A stretch of 13,579 nt of DNA, from assembly GCA_002409975.1 (NCBI GenBank), contig DHOO01000077.1:8412-21990 (forward strand), given 5' to 3'. How positions within the stretch are numbered: the stretch's first letter is position 1; every line of letters starts with the position of its first letter. This stretch comes from Firmicutes bacterium UBA5388. Lineage in GTDB: Bacteria > Bacillota > UBA4882 > UBA10575. The position numbers were made by a program, and so were the translations under genes. Under the pieces are notes generated by a model. That model searched no databases and had not been told where the DNA came from. It saw nothing but the letters and a program-made list of their open reading frames with translations. Shown here piece by piece: positions 1 to 7,529 of this stretch.

Positions 1-1
1 C

Positions 2-50
2 AATATATTGTATCGGGATAATTAAATTAAAAGACAACGCAAAAAGCCCA
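2..50 (+). promoter_or_regulatory. Shared two-part upstream element, copy A
   Basis: ATATATTGT at 3-11, then exactly 23 nt, then CAACGCAAAAAGCCC at 35-49. It ends 28 nt before the start of the secreted-protein gene at 79. The same two blocks at the same 23-nt spacing precede the ferritin-like gene (1441-1489, minus strand) and the asparagine-synthetase-like gene (1515-1558). TATATT at 4-9 could be a -10 box, which would put the CAACGC block in the 5' leader RNA; the -35 would then be outside the window. Whether the element is DNA (operator or promoter) or RNA cannot be decided from sequence alone. Confidence 0.6.
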
Positions 51-78
51 TGAACTACTTTTAGGAGGTGAAAGTAAC

Positions 79-792
79 ATGAAAAAACCCCCCCTCATTT
101 TGCTTCTATCCTTGAGCTTAATTCTCTTGTGGCTAACCCCTTCCTCCGCTGAGACTACTTCAGTACAGATCTCTCTCTCTGACCGGGGAGTAGCTTTTTC
201 TTTGATGCAGCGGACAGCTTCCAGCTATTTTCAGCTTAGAGTAAGCGAACTTAACCCCTATGTAAAAGAATCTCCTGTCCAAATCTTTCCTTTATTCTAC
301 CTGTCGATCGCCACCAAAACTGCTCCCGAGCTTGTCTGGGAGAAACGAAAAGGAAAGGGTTGGGGAAAAATCGCAAAAGAGATGGGATTACCCCCCAACT
401 TCCATGGTAAATATATGTCGGCCAAAAATAAGCATAAAAAATCTTCAAGCGCGATCACCGACGATCAAATTTTTGAAGAGATGATGATCATCCGCTTTCT
501 TCATGAATATTTTGGCGCTGATCCCGAAGTACTCTTTTACTGGCGAGCCCAAGGCTTAACATATGATGACCTTTTTCTCGGAATAAACCTTAGCCTGCGT
601 CTAAAAATCTCTCCGGGAGAATTCTTCTCCCTCAGACTGTCCGGGAAAGACTGGCGGTTTATCGCTAACAAAGTGCGTGTCCCCTATAGCAGTCTAAGTC
701 AACCGCTGAAACCAGTAAATAAAACCATTCCTCTTCCGAAAAATAGTCCTCCAGAAAAGAACAATAAAGGAAAGAAACCAAAGAAAAAGTAA
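79..792 (+). CDS. Secreted protein of unknown function with an internal duplication
   Basis: 237 residues, family not recognised. The start is fixed by AGGAGGTG at 63-70, eight bases ahead of the ATG. Residues 1-24 form a typical signal peptide (Lys-Lys, a leucine-rich core, cleavage after SSA), so the protein is exported. Residues 69-105 and 165-202 look like diverged copies of one unit: each has a hydrophobic helix-like stretch, a proline, then GK-G/D-W and a block IAKEMGLP or IANKVRVP. A charged linker (about 106-130) separates them, and the C-terminus (about 220-237) is a Lys/Pro/Asn-rich tail, which could bind an anionic surface. There are no cysteines and no membrane segment beyond the signal. 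It is a single-gene unit with its own terminator and shares its upstream element with the next two units. The export call is firm; the role is unknown. Confidence 0.8.
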   Translation: MKKPPLILLLSLSLILLWLTPSSAETTSVQISLSDRGVAFSLMQRTASSYFQLRVSELNPYVKESPVQIFPLFYLSIATKTAPELVWEKRKGKGWGKIAKEMGLPPNFHGKYMSAKNKHKKSSSAITDDQIFEEMMIIRFLHEYFGADPEVLFYWRAQGLTYDDLFLGINLSLRLKISPGEFFSLRLSGKDWRFIANKVRVPYSSLSQPLKPVNKTIPLPKNSPPEKNNKGKKPKKK

Positions 793-796
793 AATA

Positions 797-825
797 AGGG
801 GGCTCCTGCGGAACCCCCTCTTTCT
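797..825. terminator. Bidirectional intrinsic terminator
   Basis: AGGGGG (797-802) pairs with CCCCCT (814-819); TCC and GGA extend the stem past one mismatch around a TGC loop. A T-rich tail (CTTTCTCT) follows on the plus strand. On the minus strand the hairpin is followed by TTATTTTACTTTTTC. It sits between the convergent ends of the secreted-protein gene and the ferritin-like gene and can serve both. Confidence 0.8.
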
Positions 826-835
826 CTGCTCTAAT

Positions 836-1384
836 CTAATCTCTAACTTCCTCCCACCTCGGGCAATACTTAGCAGCTACTTGATAAAACAGTTTTAAAT
901 GGTGTTCTTCATCCATAATAATCCGTTCCAAAAGCTGTCTAATATAAGGATCAGCAATTAGGTCCTGATGTTTTCGGTAATTTTGAATCGCCTCTTTTTC
1001 CCCGGCAATGTCCGCCGTCAAACGGTCACAGACTTCCACCCCATAGTATACATAGGAAGCGCTCCAGTAGACCGGAAAGTTATTAGTCAAAGTCCGATAC
1101 TCCGGAGCCACCCCTAACAACAGAATGGTCTCCGCTAACATTGCCTCATGCTTCATTTCGACAATCGAGATACATTTCCACAGTTCATTTAAGTCTTCAT
1201 ACTCTTCGTTAACAGTAAAATGATGGTACAAATACTGATTAATGGCTGTCAGTTCACTGGTCACACCGGCATAATCTTCCAACAGAAGATTAGCATAGTA
1301 AGCGTTAGGAGCTACTACTTGCGGCTCCGGATACGGAACCGGAAGGGTACACCTTCTTCTGCCCTGTTGCGACCTGTCACCCAT
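836..1384 (-). CDS. Ferritin-like diiron protein
   Basis: 182 residues. The ferritin-like four-helix bundle carries the expected carboxylate/histidine ligands in order: E44 (SELTAINQY), E76-x-x-H79 (VEMKH), E129/E131 (GEKEAIQNY) and E159-x-x-H162 (DEEHH). This is the diiron (or dimanganese) site of the bacterioferritin/rubrerythrin-like superfamily, so oxidase, peroxidase or metal-storage activity is likely. No rubredoxin domain or C-terminal CxxC is present. The N-terminus (about 1-27) is a basic, proline-rich extension ahead of the first helix. The start is supported by GGAGGTGGT six bases upstream. The gene is monocistronic, divergent from the asparagine-synthetase-like gene, and preceded by the shared two-part element. 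Proteins of this form are common in spore-forming Clostridia; a link to spores or oxidative stress is inference. Confidence 0.85.
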   Translation of the reverse strand: MGDRSQQGRRRCTLPVPYPEPQVVAPNAYYANLLLEDYAGVTSELTAINQYLYHHFTVNEEYEDLNELWKCISIVEMKHEAMLAETILLLGVAPEYRTLTNNFPVYWSASYVYYGVEVCDRLTADIAGEKEAIQNYRKHQDLIADPYIRQLLERIIMDEEHHLKLFYQVAAKYCPRWEEVRD

Positions 1385-1440
1385 AAAAACACCACCTCCG
1401 CAGAAATTAAGGGAGCTTCCTACTCATGCCTCCCTCTTAC

Positions 1441-1489
1441 GGGCTATTTGCGTTGTTCCTAGATTCAACTATCATACCACAATATATTG
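1441..1489 (-). promoter_or_regulatory. Shared two-part upstream element, copy B
   Basis: Read on the minus strand: ATATATTGT (plus 1479-1487), 23 nt, CAACGCAAATAGCCC (plus 1441-1455). It lies 57 nt ahead of the ferritin-like start. TATATT here could be a -10 box with a poor -35 (TTGCTT) 16 nt upstream. Both blocks and their spacing match copies A and C while the sequence between them is largely different, which argues for selection on the two blocks. Confidence 0.6.
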
Positions 1490-1510
1490 ATCGCCTTTCC
1501 GCAAGCAACA

Positions 1511-1558
1511 CACTATATATTGTGTCATGACTTCAAATTAAGGTAACAACGCAATTAG
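1511..1558 (+). promoter_or_regulatory. Shared two-part upstream element, copy C
   Basis: ATATATTGT at 1515-1523, 23 nt, CAACGCAATTAGC at 1547-1559, about 140 nt ahead of the asparagine-synthetase-like start at 1697. The second block diverges at its 3' end (TTT in place of the CC that follows AGC in the other copies). In this copy it also lies inside a possible 5-bp hairpin GGTAA/TTACC (1542-1566). Copies B and C face away from each other in one 280-bp divergent intergenic region. Confidence 0.55.
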
Positions 1559-1622
1559 CTTTTACCTAAATATATGCGAGTTTTTACCATATAGGATTAA
1601 ATTAAAATTCGTATGCTGATCG

Positions 1623-1659
1623 CCGGAAAAAGCAACAGCTTTTAACCTGTAACTTCCGG
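1623..1659 (+). ncRNA. Possible structured leader ahead of the asparagine-synthetase-like gene
   Basis: CCGGA (1623-1627) can pair with TCCGG (1655-1659), enclosing a six-base-pair hairpin AAAAGC/GCTTTT with loop AACA and an unpaired stretch of about 11 nt. It lies in the leader, 37 nt before the ATG. No known riboswitch class was recognised, and there is no T-tract, so this is not an ordinary terminator. It may simply be a fortuitous fold. Confidence 0.3.
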
Positions 1660-1696
1660 TCCGCGTATGATGGTGGAGCAGAAAGGTGTGGTTATC

Positions 1697-3409
1697 ATGT
1701 CGATACTTTGTGGTGTGATCGGTCACCAGACTAAGCAAGAAGAAGACCACACTATTTACGCGCAAGCTAATCTTCAGTTTAACGATGCGGAGCTTGGTAT
1801 TGTTGGTTACGCGACCATCCAAGGGAAGAGCCTCGAACACAGCATCATCCCAGGGAAAGCTCTAGTACTGGGAAACAACTTCTTCCCACGAGAAAAACCG
1901 ATTAGCAACCACGCTCTAAATGGAGGAACACCCGCCAGCGCTGATGACTATACTACGGAAGGCCTTCCCCTCATCACCCGGAGAGATGGAGTATATGCTT
2001 TCGTTTTCTGGGATCAAGACCAGGCGCTTCTATGGATTGGAACCGACCGTTACGGATTAAGACCATTCTACTACTGTCATCGGGATGGCGAGTTGGCCTT
2101 CGCCACGGAGAGCGATTGGTTAGTGCGGCATTCAGTCAAGAAGTTTTCCGTAAATTATAGCGCTGTGTGCCAATACATCTGCCTCCGACACCCCTTTGGC
2201 GATGAAACTCTCTTTCAAGAGATCCGCCGTCTGCCACAAGGAAGAGTGCTTCGTTATTCAGTTAAAGAAGACCAACTCCGGTCGGTCCCCCACTTCAGTT
2301 ACCTTTCCTTCCGCCCCGAGCCCTCGCTTACCGTAGAGCAAGTATTAGCCGAAGCTCCGGCCCGGTTTATGGCTGCCCTAAACCGACAAGTCAACGGCGC
2401 TAAGAAAGCGCTGCTCCCCTTAAGCGGTGGTTATGATTCCCGGATCATCGCTTGCGGTCTAAATTTACTTGGGGTGGAGCTGATGACCTACACCACCCAT
2501 AAAGATTACGGGTGGACCACCGATACCGTTGCCGCCGCCGAAGTGGCTAAGCTGCTAGGGACAGACCATCACTACCAATCTCTTCCCCGCAATTACCTCG
2601 CCTGTTACCATCAGAGAAAATGTCGGCTAGTAAACTTTGAAACCAGTTATCATCCTTGGGTCGTTAATCTCTTAACCATGCTGCCGGAGAACCCCCTCCC
2701 TTGCTTCGACGGCTTAGGAGGAGATGCTTGTTTAGGAGGCTCAGAAGTCTTACCTCAATTCTGGCGCCTGTGGCGGAAAGAAGATTACCGACAGTTATTA
2801 ACAGTTTATTTCCGTTGGTATAAAACCCACTTCGAGCAGTTAATTACGGCTAAATATCATGCTACCATTAAGCAACTCGCGCACAAGAAAATCCGCTCCG
2901 AGTTGAACAAGCTGAAAGGGAATCCCAATGGTCTAATTTATCTGGGATTGAGAAATTTTACCCGCAGAGCCATAGCCCTCTCCACTTTTGGCATCATCGG
3001 CCATCAGCAATCGGTCCGCACCCCCTTCTTTGATCCTCAGTTTTTTGAGTGGACACTTTCAATCCCAGTACGGCTGAAGGTCCAGTCAAAAATCTACGAC
3101 CAAATTTTTCGTATTGTTTCGGATAAGACAGCTGTAGTCCCCAACACCCATCAGCGCCCCGATCATAGCCGCTATTTCCGAAAAGTTCCCGAACTCTGGC
3201 GTAACCGGCACAACCGCGCCTACTTAGCAAAAATGATTAAGCGGCTCCCTAAATTCCTGCCCGGCTTCATCAAACCAGAGTTACCGGAAAAACTTAAGAA
3301 GGGAAAGATGACCCGCGCGGAACGGGATAGCCTCCTGTCCTTAGCTGATCTGGCTTATTGGTTTGAAACTTACAAAGACCATTTAAAAATAAGGGGATGG
3401 ATGAAATGA
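1697..3409 (+). CDS. Asparagine-synthetase-like amidotransferase/ATP-pyrophosphatase protein
   Basis: 570 residues with class-II asparagine synthetase architecture. The N-terminal half is a glutaminase-type (Ntn) domain, seen in CGVIGH at 5-10, DGVYAFVFWD at 97-106 and TDRYGLRPFYY at 116-126. The C-terminal half is the synthetase domain, with the ATP-pyrophosphatase loop PLSGGYDSR at 241-249 and later FDGLGGDACLGG and RTPFFD blocks. The nucleophile Cys is residue 5, not 2, so activity would need removal of a short propeptide. The usual NGEIYN oxyanion/substrate motif is not visible. I therefore infer a weak or absent glutaminase and ATP-dependent amide-bond chemistry on an unknown acceptor, as in AsnB-like enzymes of peptide modification. 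The start at 1697 is chosen over an in-frame ATG at 1667 because AAAGGTG lies eight bases upstream and the domain begins there. It overlaps the next gene by 4 bp, and no precursor peptide gene was found nearby. Confidence 0.85.
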   Translation: MSILCGVIGHQTKQEEDHTIYAQANLQFNDAELGIVGYATIQGKSLEHSIIPGKALVLGNNFFPREKPISNHALNGGTPASADDYTTEGLPLITRRDGVYAFVFWDQDQALLWIGTDRYGLRPFYYCHRDGELAFATESDWLVRHSVKKFSVNYSAVCQYICLRHPFGDETLFQEIRRLPQGRVLRYSVKEDQLRSVPHFSYLSFRPEPSLTVEQVLAEAPARFMAALNRQVNGAKKALLPLSGGYDSRIIACGLNLLGVELMTYTTHKDYGWTTDTVAAAEVAKLLGTDHHYQSLPRNYLACYHQRKCRLVNFETSYHPWVVNLLTMLPENPLPCFDGLGGDACLGGSEVLPQFWRLWRKEDYRQLLTVYFRWYKTHFEQLITAKYHATIKQLAHKKIRSELNKLKGNPNGLIYLGLRNFTRRAIALSTFGIIGHQQSVRTPFFDPQFFEWTLSIPVRLKVQSKIYDQIFRIVSDKTAVVPNTHQRPDHSRYFRKVPELWRNRHNRAYLAKMIKRLPKFLPGFIKPELPEKLKKGKMTRAERDSLLSLADLAYWFETYKDHLKIRGWMK

Positions 3410-4020
3410 ACAGCAACTTTAAATTAATCCCTCCGTACTACTATCGGAGGTTTTTCAAAGCATTTCAAGGTGATACCAGTGAGAGTCTATGTCAAGGTTG
3501 CGATGGATTATGCGAAACCAGTAGAGGGTTTTCCACCACCGTTTTCCTGCTCCCCGGGGAACTGGAGTTTTTAAAGGAAGTGGGTATCCACCCAGAAAAG
3601 CTGCTCGATTCGATCACCACCGCCCATGGGATCATCTACTGCTGGAGTCCGGCCGAGACCTGCTCCTACTTGCAGCATAACCGTTGCCTTTTAGGGATCA
3701 ATCCCCGGATCAAACCAGTAGAATGCGCCATCTACCCCCTGATCTTTGAGCGGAGCACAGACGAAGAATTTGGGCTCTGTCCGATCTGTAGGCGCCGTCA
3801 CTTCTTTTTAAAAACTGCTTTTATCTCAGAAGGCAAAGCAGCGATGGCTACCTATATCCTGCCTTTTTTAGATGAACAGTGGCTAATTTACCGTAATGAA
3901 TTGAACTTTACTATCAATGAAGAGGCCTACCACCGCTTAAAAAAAGAAAAGGCCGGTCAGGCCTTAACAATTGAAGAGGTGAAGACCTGCGCCACCGCTA
4001 CACTTCATAACCCGGAATAA
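3406..4020 (+). CDS. YkgJ-type cysteine-rich zinc/Fe-S cluster-binding protein
   Basis: 204 residues. The pattern matches the YkgJ/CxxCxxCC superfamily, whose members bind a zinc ion or an Fe-S cluster: C29-x2-C32-x3-C36, C79, C86, C94 (HNRCLLG), C107 (ECAIYP) and C125-x2-C128. NPRIKPVECAIYP is the family's hallmark block. Nine conserved-looking cysteines are enough for one or two metal sites. No signal peptide or membrane segment is seen, so it should be cytoplasmic. The ATG at 3406 overlaps the upstream stop (ATGA), and AAGGGG at 3391-3396 lies nine bases before it; the in-frame ATG at 3397 has no room for a ribosome binding site. The coupling to the asparagine-synthetase-like gene suggests that the two proteins act together, but the substrate is unknown. 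Confidence 0.8.
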   Translation: MNSNFKLIPPYYYRRFFKAFQGDTSESLCQGCDGLCETSRGFSTTVFLLPGELEFLKEVGIHPEKLLDSITTAHGIIYCWSPAETCSYLQHNRCLLGINPRIKPVECAIYPLIFERSTDEEFGLCPICRRRHFFLKTAFISEGKAAMATYILPFLDEQWLIYRNELNFTINEEAYHRLKKEKAGQALTIEEVKTCATATLHNPE

Positions 4021-4052
4021 AGAACGGCGCCCCTCTGCCTAATTTAATTATC

Positions 4053-5453
4053 TCAGTAACATACTTTACCCGGATTCAAGATCAGTTTAGGGTCAAAAGC
4101 TTTCTTGATGGCTTTATTCAACTCCATACCCCTGTTCCCGATGGATTCCGCTAAATAAGCTCTCTTGGCATGGCCGATACCATGTTCGCCCGAGACCTGT
4201 CCGCCGAATGCTACCGCTTTTTCATACAGCGCTTGCATGATCGTATCCCTTTTTACCTGCCAGTCCTCATCCGACAAGGCGTCTTTACAGAGGTAAATAT
4301 GGATATTTCCATCGCCGGCATGGCCAAAACTCTCGATTCTGATTTGCTCTTGGGCCTCCAACTGCTTTACGTATTTAATGTACTCTCCTACCCGGTTCAA
4401 AGGCGCCACCACATCACACTCGTCCATCTGAGAAGTAGAGCTTTTGATCGCCTCCAAAAATGCTCCCCGCGCCGTCCAGATCGTTTCCAGCCGCTCTTCG
4501 GTATCAGCAATCAACACATCAATAGCGCCTGCCTGAAGAAGAACCCCGGCCGCCCGGTCGCTGGCTTTCTCTACTTCGGCAGTGGCATTGCCATCAAAGG
4601 TCAGCAGCAGGTAGGAATCAGCCGACTTATCCGGAAAAGCCTTGCCCAGATATTCTTCAGCGGCTGCAATCACTTCTTTTTCCATGAATTCTACCGCTGT
4701 CGGGATCAGCTTGGACTTAAATAACACCGGAACGGTATCAATACAATCGTTTAAGGTAGGAAAGGGCGCCAACAGACTAATCGTTTTTTTGGGTAAGGGC
4801 AGTAACTTGAGGACTAATTTGGTGACTATCCCTAATGTTCCTTCCGAACCGATGAACAGATCCTTCACACTATAACCCGAACTGTTTTTCGCGACCTTCC
4901 CGCCGATGGCGAGCATCTCTCCATCGGGTAACACTACTTCCATTCCCCGCACATAATCACGGGTCACCCCGTATTTCACCGCCCGCATCCCCCCGGCATT
5001 GGTCATCACATTCCCGCCGATCGTGGCGGTCTTTTCTCCCGGATCCGGGGGATAAAAAAGCTCTTTTTCCGCTACTGCTTTCGCCAGTTCCATTAATAAG
5101 ACACCCGGTTCGACCGTAACGGTTAAGTTGTCTTCATCGATCTCCAGGATCTTATTCATCTTCGCCACTGAAAGAAGTATTCCACCATAAAGCGCGACTG
5201 CGCCCCCGCATAAGCCGGTTCCGGAACCCCGAGGGGTGACGGGAATATTGTGTTCATAGGCATAGCGCATGAGTGATGAAATTTCATGATTGGTCAACGC
5301 TTCGACGACTACTTCCGGTGAAAACTTCCCATACTCCGTCATCTCGTCATGGGTAAAATCATCATTAATCTCTCGGCCCGTATAAATTCGATCCGGAGCC
5401 GTAATTTTCTTTAAAAACTCCAGATCGTCCGTCGTAATTTTTTTATAAGGCAT
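4053..5453 (-). CDS. lctD: FAD-binding D-lactate dehydrogenase, catalytic subunit of the electron-confurcating complex
   Basis: 466 residues, full length for the GlcD/D-lactate dehydrogenase family. The PCMH-type FAD domain shows PRGSGTGLCGG (74-84), PPDPGEKTATIGGNVMTNAGG (135-155) and SEGTLGIVTK (203-212). The C-terminal FAD-oxidase domain carries the substrate-site histidine blocks FGHAGDGNIH (376-385) and SGEHGIGHAKR (421-431) and ends with the family's LNPGK. It oxidises lactate to pyruvate at FAD and passes electrons to EtfAB. The order etfB-etfA-dehydrogenase with a ferredoxin-type EtfA matches LctBCD of Acetobacterium, where NAD+ reduction from lactate is driven by reduced ferredoxin. 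The ATG overlaps the etfA stop by 11 bp and has GGGAG just upstream. A glycolate or other 2-hydroxyacid substrate is possible. No lactate permease is next to it. Confidence 0.88.
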   Translation of the reverse strand: MPYKKITTDDLEFLKKITAPDRIYTGREINDDFTHDEMTEYGKFSPEVVVEALTNHEISSLMRYAYEHNIPVTPRGSGTGLCGGAVALYGGILLSVAKMNKILEIDEDNLTVTVEPGVLLMELAKAVAEKELFYPPDPGEKTATIGGNVMTNAGGMRAVKYGVTRDYVRGMEVVLPDGEMLAIGGKVAKNSSGYSVKDLFIGSEGTLGIVTKLVLKLLPLPKKTISLLAPFPTLNDCIDTVPVLFKSKLIPTAVEFMEKEVIAAAEEYLGKAFPDKSADSYLLLTFDGNATAEVEKASDRAAGVLLQAGAIDVLIADTEERLETIWTARGAFLEAIKSSTSQMDECDVVAPLNRVGEYIKYVKQLEAQEQIRIESFGHAGDGNIHIYLCKDALSDEDWQVKRDTIMQALYEKAVAFGGQVSGEHGIGHAKRAYLAESIGNRGMELNKAIKKAFDPKLILNPGKVCY

Positions 5454-6642
5454 TTGTCTCCCTCACCCCTTTGATCTTCTCCAGTAATAATGGGATTACT
5501 TCATAAAGGTCGCCAACCACTCCGTAATGGGCCTGAGCGAGTATGGGGGCGTTGCGATCCTGATTAATCGCCACGATACATTCGGAAGCGTTCATTCCGG
5601 CGCTAAACTGCACAGCCCCGGAAACGCCACAGGTGATTATTAATTTAGGTTTGACGGTTCTTCCCGATAACCCGATCTGCCGCGTATAATGAACCCAACC
5701 CATCTCCACCAACGGTCTGGTCGCTGCCAATTGACCACCCAGTAAAGTGGCCAATTCTTCAAGCAACGCCAGATCCTTTTGCTCCCGCACTCCTCTTCCC
5801 GCCGCCACCAATACTTCAGCTTCGGAAATACCTGGCAATTCTTCTTTCATCACTACCTGCCTGAGAATCAGCTCGGACTTGAGCTTATCCGGGGAAACCG
5901 AACAGTTTTCAATGCTCCCCCGCGGAATGGTAAGCTGCTGGGCAGGAGTCATCACTTTATATCTGACCGTGGCAAACTGCGGTCTGGCGTCGGGAGTAAT
6001 AATCTGAGCCATAATATTGCCGCCGAAAGCCGGCCGGATCTGAACCAGATCGGTATTTGCTCTGATTTCCAATGTCGTGCAGTCGGCGGTTAAACCTGTT
6101 CGGAACCTGGCAGCCACCCGCGGCGCTAAGGACCTCCCTACTGAAGTGGCCCCCACTAAGACAATGGAAGGTTTTACTTTACGAAGACAATCTTCAAAAA
6201 TATTGGCGTAAGTATCCACCCGAAAATAGGCCAATTCTTGATCCTCATAGACAAAAACCCGATCCACCGGGTACCGGAGTAACTTTTGAGCTTGCTGACT
6301 GATCCCATGCCCCATAAACAGGCAGTACACAGGATGCCTGACGGCATCAGCCAGTTCTCTGGCTTTGCCAATCAACTCGATCGTCACGGGGTGAATATTA
6401 CCTGCCAGGTGCTCGACAAAAACCAGGATACCCCGCCACTCCTCTTTATTGACAGTTGTTCTTCGTTCATCAATTAAGCCAATCGCCTTCTCCGGGCAAT
6501 TTTTTAAGCATATTTTACACATTTTACACCCGGCGTCAATCTCGATCTTATCGTTCTGTCGAGATATAGCCTTAAACGGGCAAACCATGATACATTGGCC
6601 ACATAAATTGCATCGGTTGTTGTTGATTACTAAAACCGCCAC
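5443..6642 (-). CDS. etfA: Electron transfer flavoprotein alpha subunit with N-terminal ferredoxin domain
   Basis: About 399 residues. Two CxxCxxCxxxCP motifs, C11-C14-C17-C21 and C39-C42-C45-C49, form an N-terminal ferredoxin-like domain able to hold [4Fe-4S] clusters. The EtfA N-terminal domain follows, and then the FAD-binding C-terminal domain with VAAGRG (279-284), GLSGRTVKP (324-332) and GVSGAVQFSAG (339-349). This fused form is typical of Etf proteins in bifurcating/confurcating dehydrogenase complexes, where the extra domain accepts electrons from ferredoxin. The GTG at 6642 is preferred because AGAGGTG lies six bases upstream, overlapping the etfB stop; an in-frame GTG at 6651 has no site. 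The product works with the EtfB and lactate dehydrogenase encoded on either side. Confidence 0.9.
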   Translation of the reverse strand: MAVLVINNNRCNLCGQCIMVCPFKAISRQNDKIEIDAGCKMCKICLKNCPEKAIGLIDERRTTVNKEEWRGILVFVEHLAGNIHPVTIELIGKARELADAVRHPVYCLFMGHGISQQAQKLLRYPVDRVFVYEDQELAYFRVDTYANIFEDCLRKVKPSIVLVGATSVGRSLAPRVAARFRTGLTADCTTLEIRANTDLVQIRPAFGGNIMAQIITPDARPQFATVRYKVMTPAQQLTIPRGSIENCSVSPDKLKSELILRQVVMKEELPGISEAEVLVAAGRGVREQKDLALLEELATLLGGQLAATRPLVEMGWVHYTRQIGLSGRTVKPKLIITCGVSGAVQFSAGMNASECIVAINQDRNAPILAQAHYGVVGDLYEVIPLLLEKIKGVRETNAL

Positions 6643-6654
6643 GTCAGCCACCTC

Positions 6655-7443
6655 TTAGATAAAATTTCTATCCTTGATTAGTTCATAGATTTTTTCAGCC
6701 ACCACCGGCGCCGGCTCCTCCCAACAGGTCTGATCCTGCTTGGTAAGGGGTGGGAAAATTCGTTCCACCTGCGTCGCCGAACCATTCAATCCATATTTCT
6801 GCTCGTTATGGTCAATAAAATCAGAAAAAGTAAACACCTTCACTTGCTGTCCGGCCGTCAGGAGCTTACGGCGATAAGAAGGAAGCCTGGGTTGGAAAAT
6901 ATCCTTTTCGACCGTGAGCAGTGAAGGGTAAGGCAATTCCAAAATGGCGTAACTATTCCCCAGATCCTGTTTGACAACGATCTTGTCCGCTGTCACTTCA
7001 GTAATCTCTCTGACCCAGGTGACATGGGGAATCCCTAGAAACTCGGCCAACTCCGGTCCAACCTGAGCTGTATCCCCATCTGTTGTCTGTTTGCCACAGA
7101 CAATTAAGTCAAATTCGCCAAGAAGCCCAATCCCCTGTGACAAGGTATAGGCGGTAGCTAGCACATCCGAACCGGCAAACTTGCGGTCTGAGAAAAGGTA
7201 TCCCTGATCCGCGCCCAGAATAAAAGATTCTTCAATCACGGACTGGGCTTGAGGCGGTCCCATGGTTACCGTGGTTATGCTCCCCTCTGTTTTCTCTTTT
7301 AAGCGCAAGGCGGTCTCCAAGGCATATAAATCGTAGGGATTCATTTTGCTTTCCACGCCTTCCCGCTTTAAAACACCAGTAGTGGGATCTATCTCCACAC
7401 TACTGGTCGCTGGCACTTGTTTTATGCAGACGATGATTTTCAA
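6655..7443 (-). CDS. etfB: Electron transfer flavoprotein beta subunit
   Basis: About 262 residues, the usual EtfB length. The N-terminus MKIIVCIKQVP is the family signature. ESKMNPYDLYALE (31-43) and GKQTTDGDTAQVGPELAEFLG (117-137) match the nucleotide-binding region; in bifurcating Etfs this is where the second FAD and NAD(H) sit in place of AMP. I place the start at the TTG at 7443, since AGAGGTG lies six bases before it and the product then begins exactly as the family does. An in-frame GTG at 7452, with AGGAG eight bases upstream, is a possible alternative adding three residues. First gene of the tight etfB-etfA-lctD set, 86 bp after the upstream permease gene; no convincing terminator or promoter was seen in that gap. 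Confidence 0.9.
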   Translation of the reverse strand: MKIIVCIKQVPATSSVEIDPTTGVLKREGVESKMNPYDLYALETALRLKEKTEGSITTVTMGPPQAQSVIEESFILGADQGYLFSDRKFAGSDVLATAYTLSQGIGLLGEFDLIVCGKQTTDGDTAQVGPELAEFLGIPHVTWVREITEVTADKIVVKQDLGNSYAILELPYPSLLTVEKDIFQPRLPSYRRKLLTAGQQVKVFTFSDFIDHNEQKYGLNGSATQVERIFPPLTKQDQTCWEEPAPVVAEKIYELIKDRNFI

Positions 7444-7529
7444 CTGGAACACCTCTTACTCTCCTGTATACCTTTATCCAAGATAATAACAACAATAAAC
7501 TCCAAACTTTCTTCCCCAGCGACAATCCC

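Noticed and set aside
4021..4052. Terminator between the convergent YkgJ-type and lctD genes
   Set aside because: Only GGCGCC-type short symmetry is present in 32 bp; no stable stem with a T-tract is seen.
4170..4875. Plus-strand open frames opposite lctD
   Set aside because: They run antisense to conserved FAD-oxidase motifs, with no ribosome binding sites and no family match.
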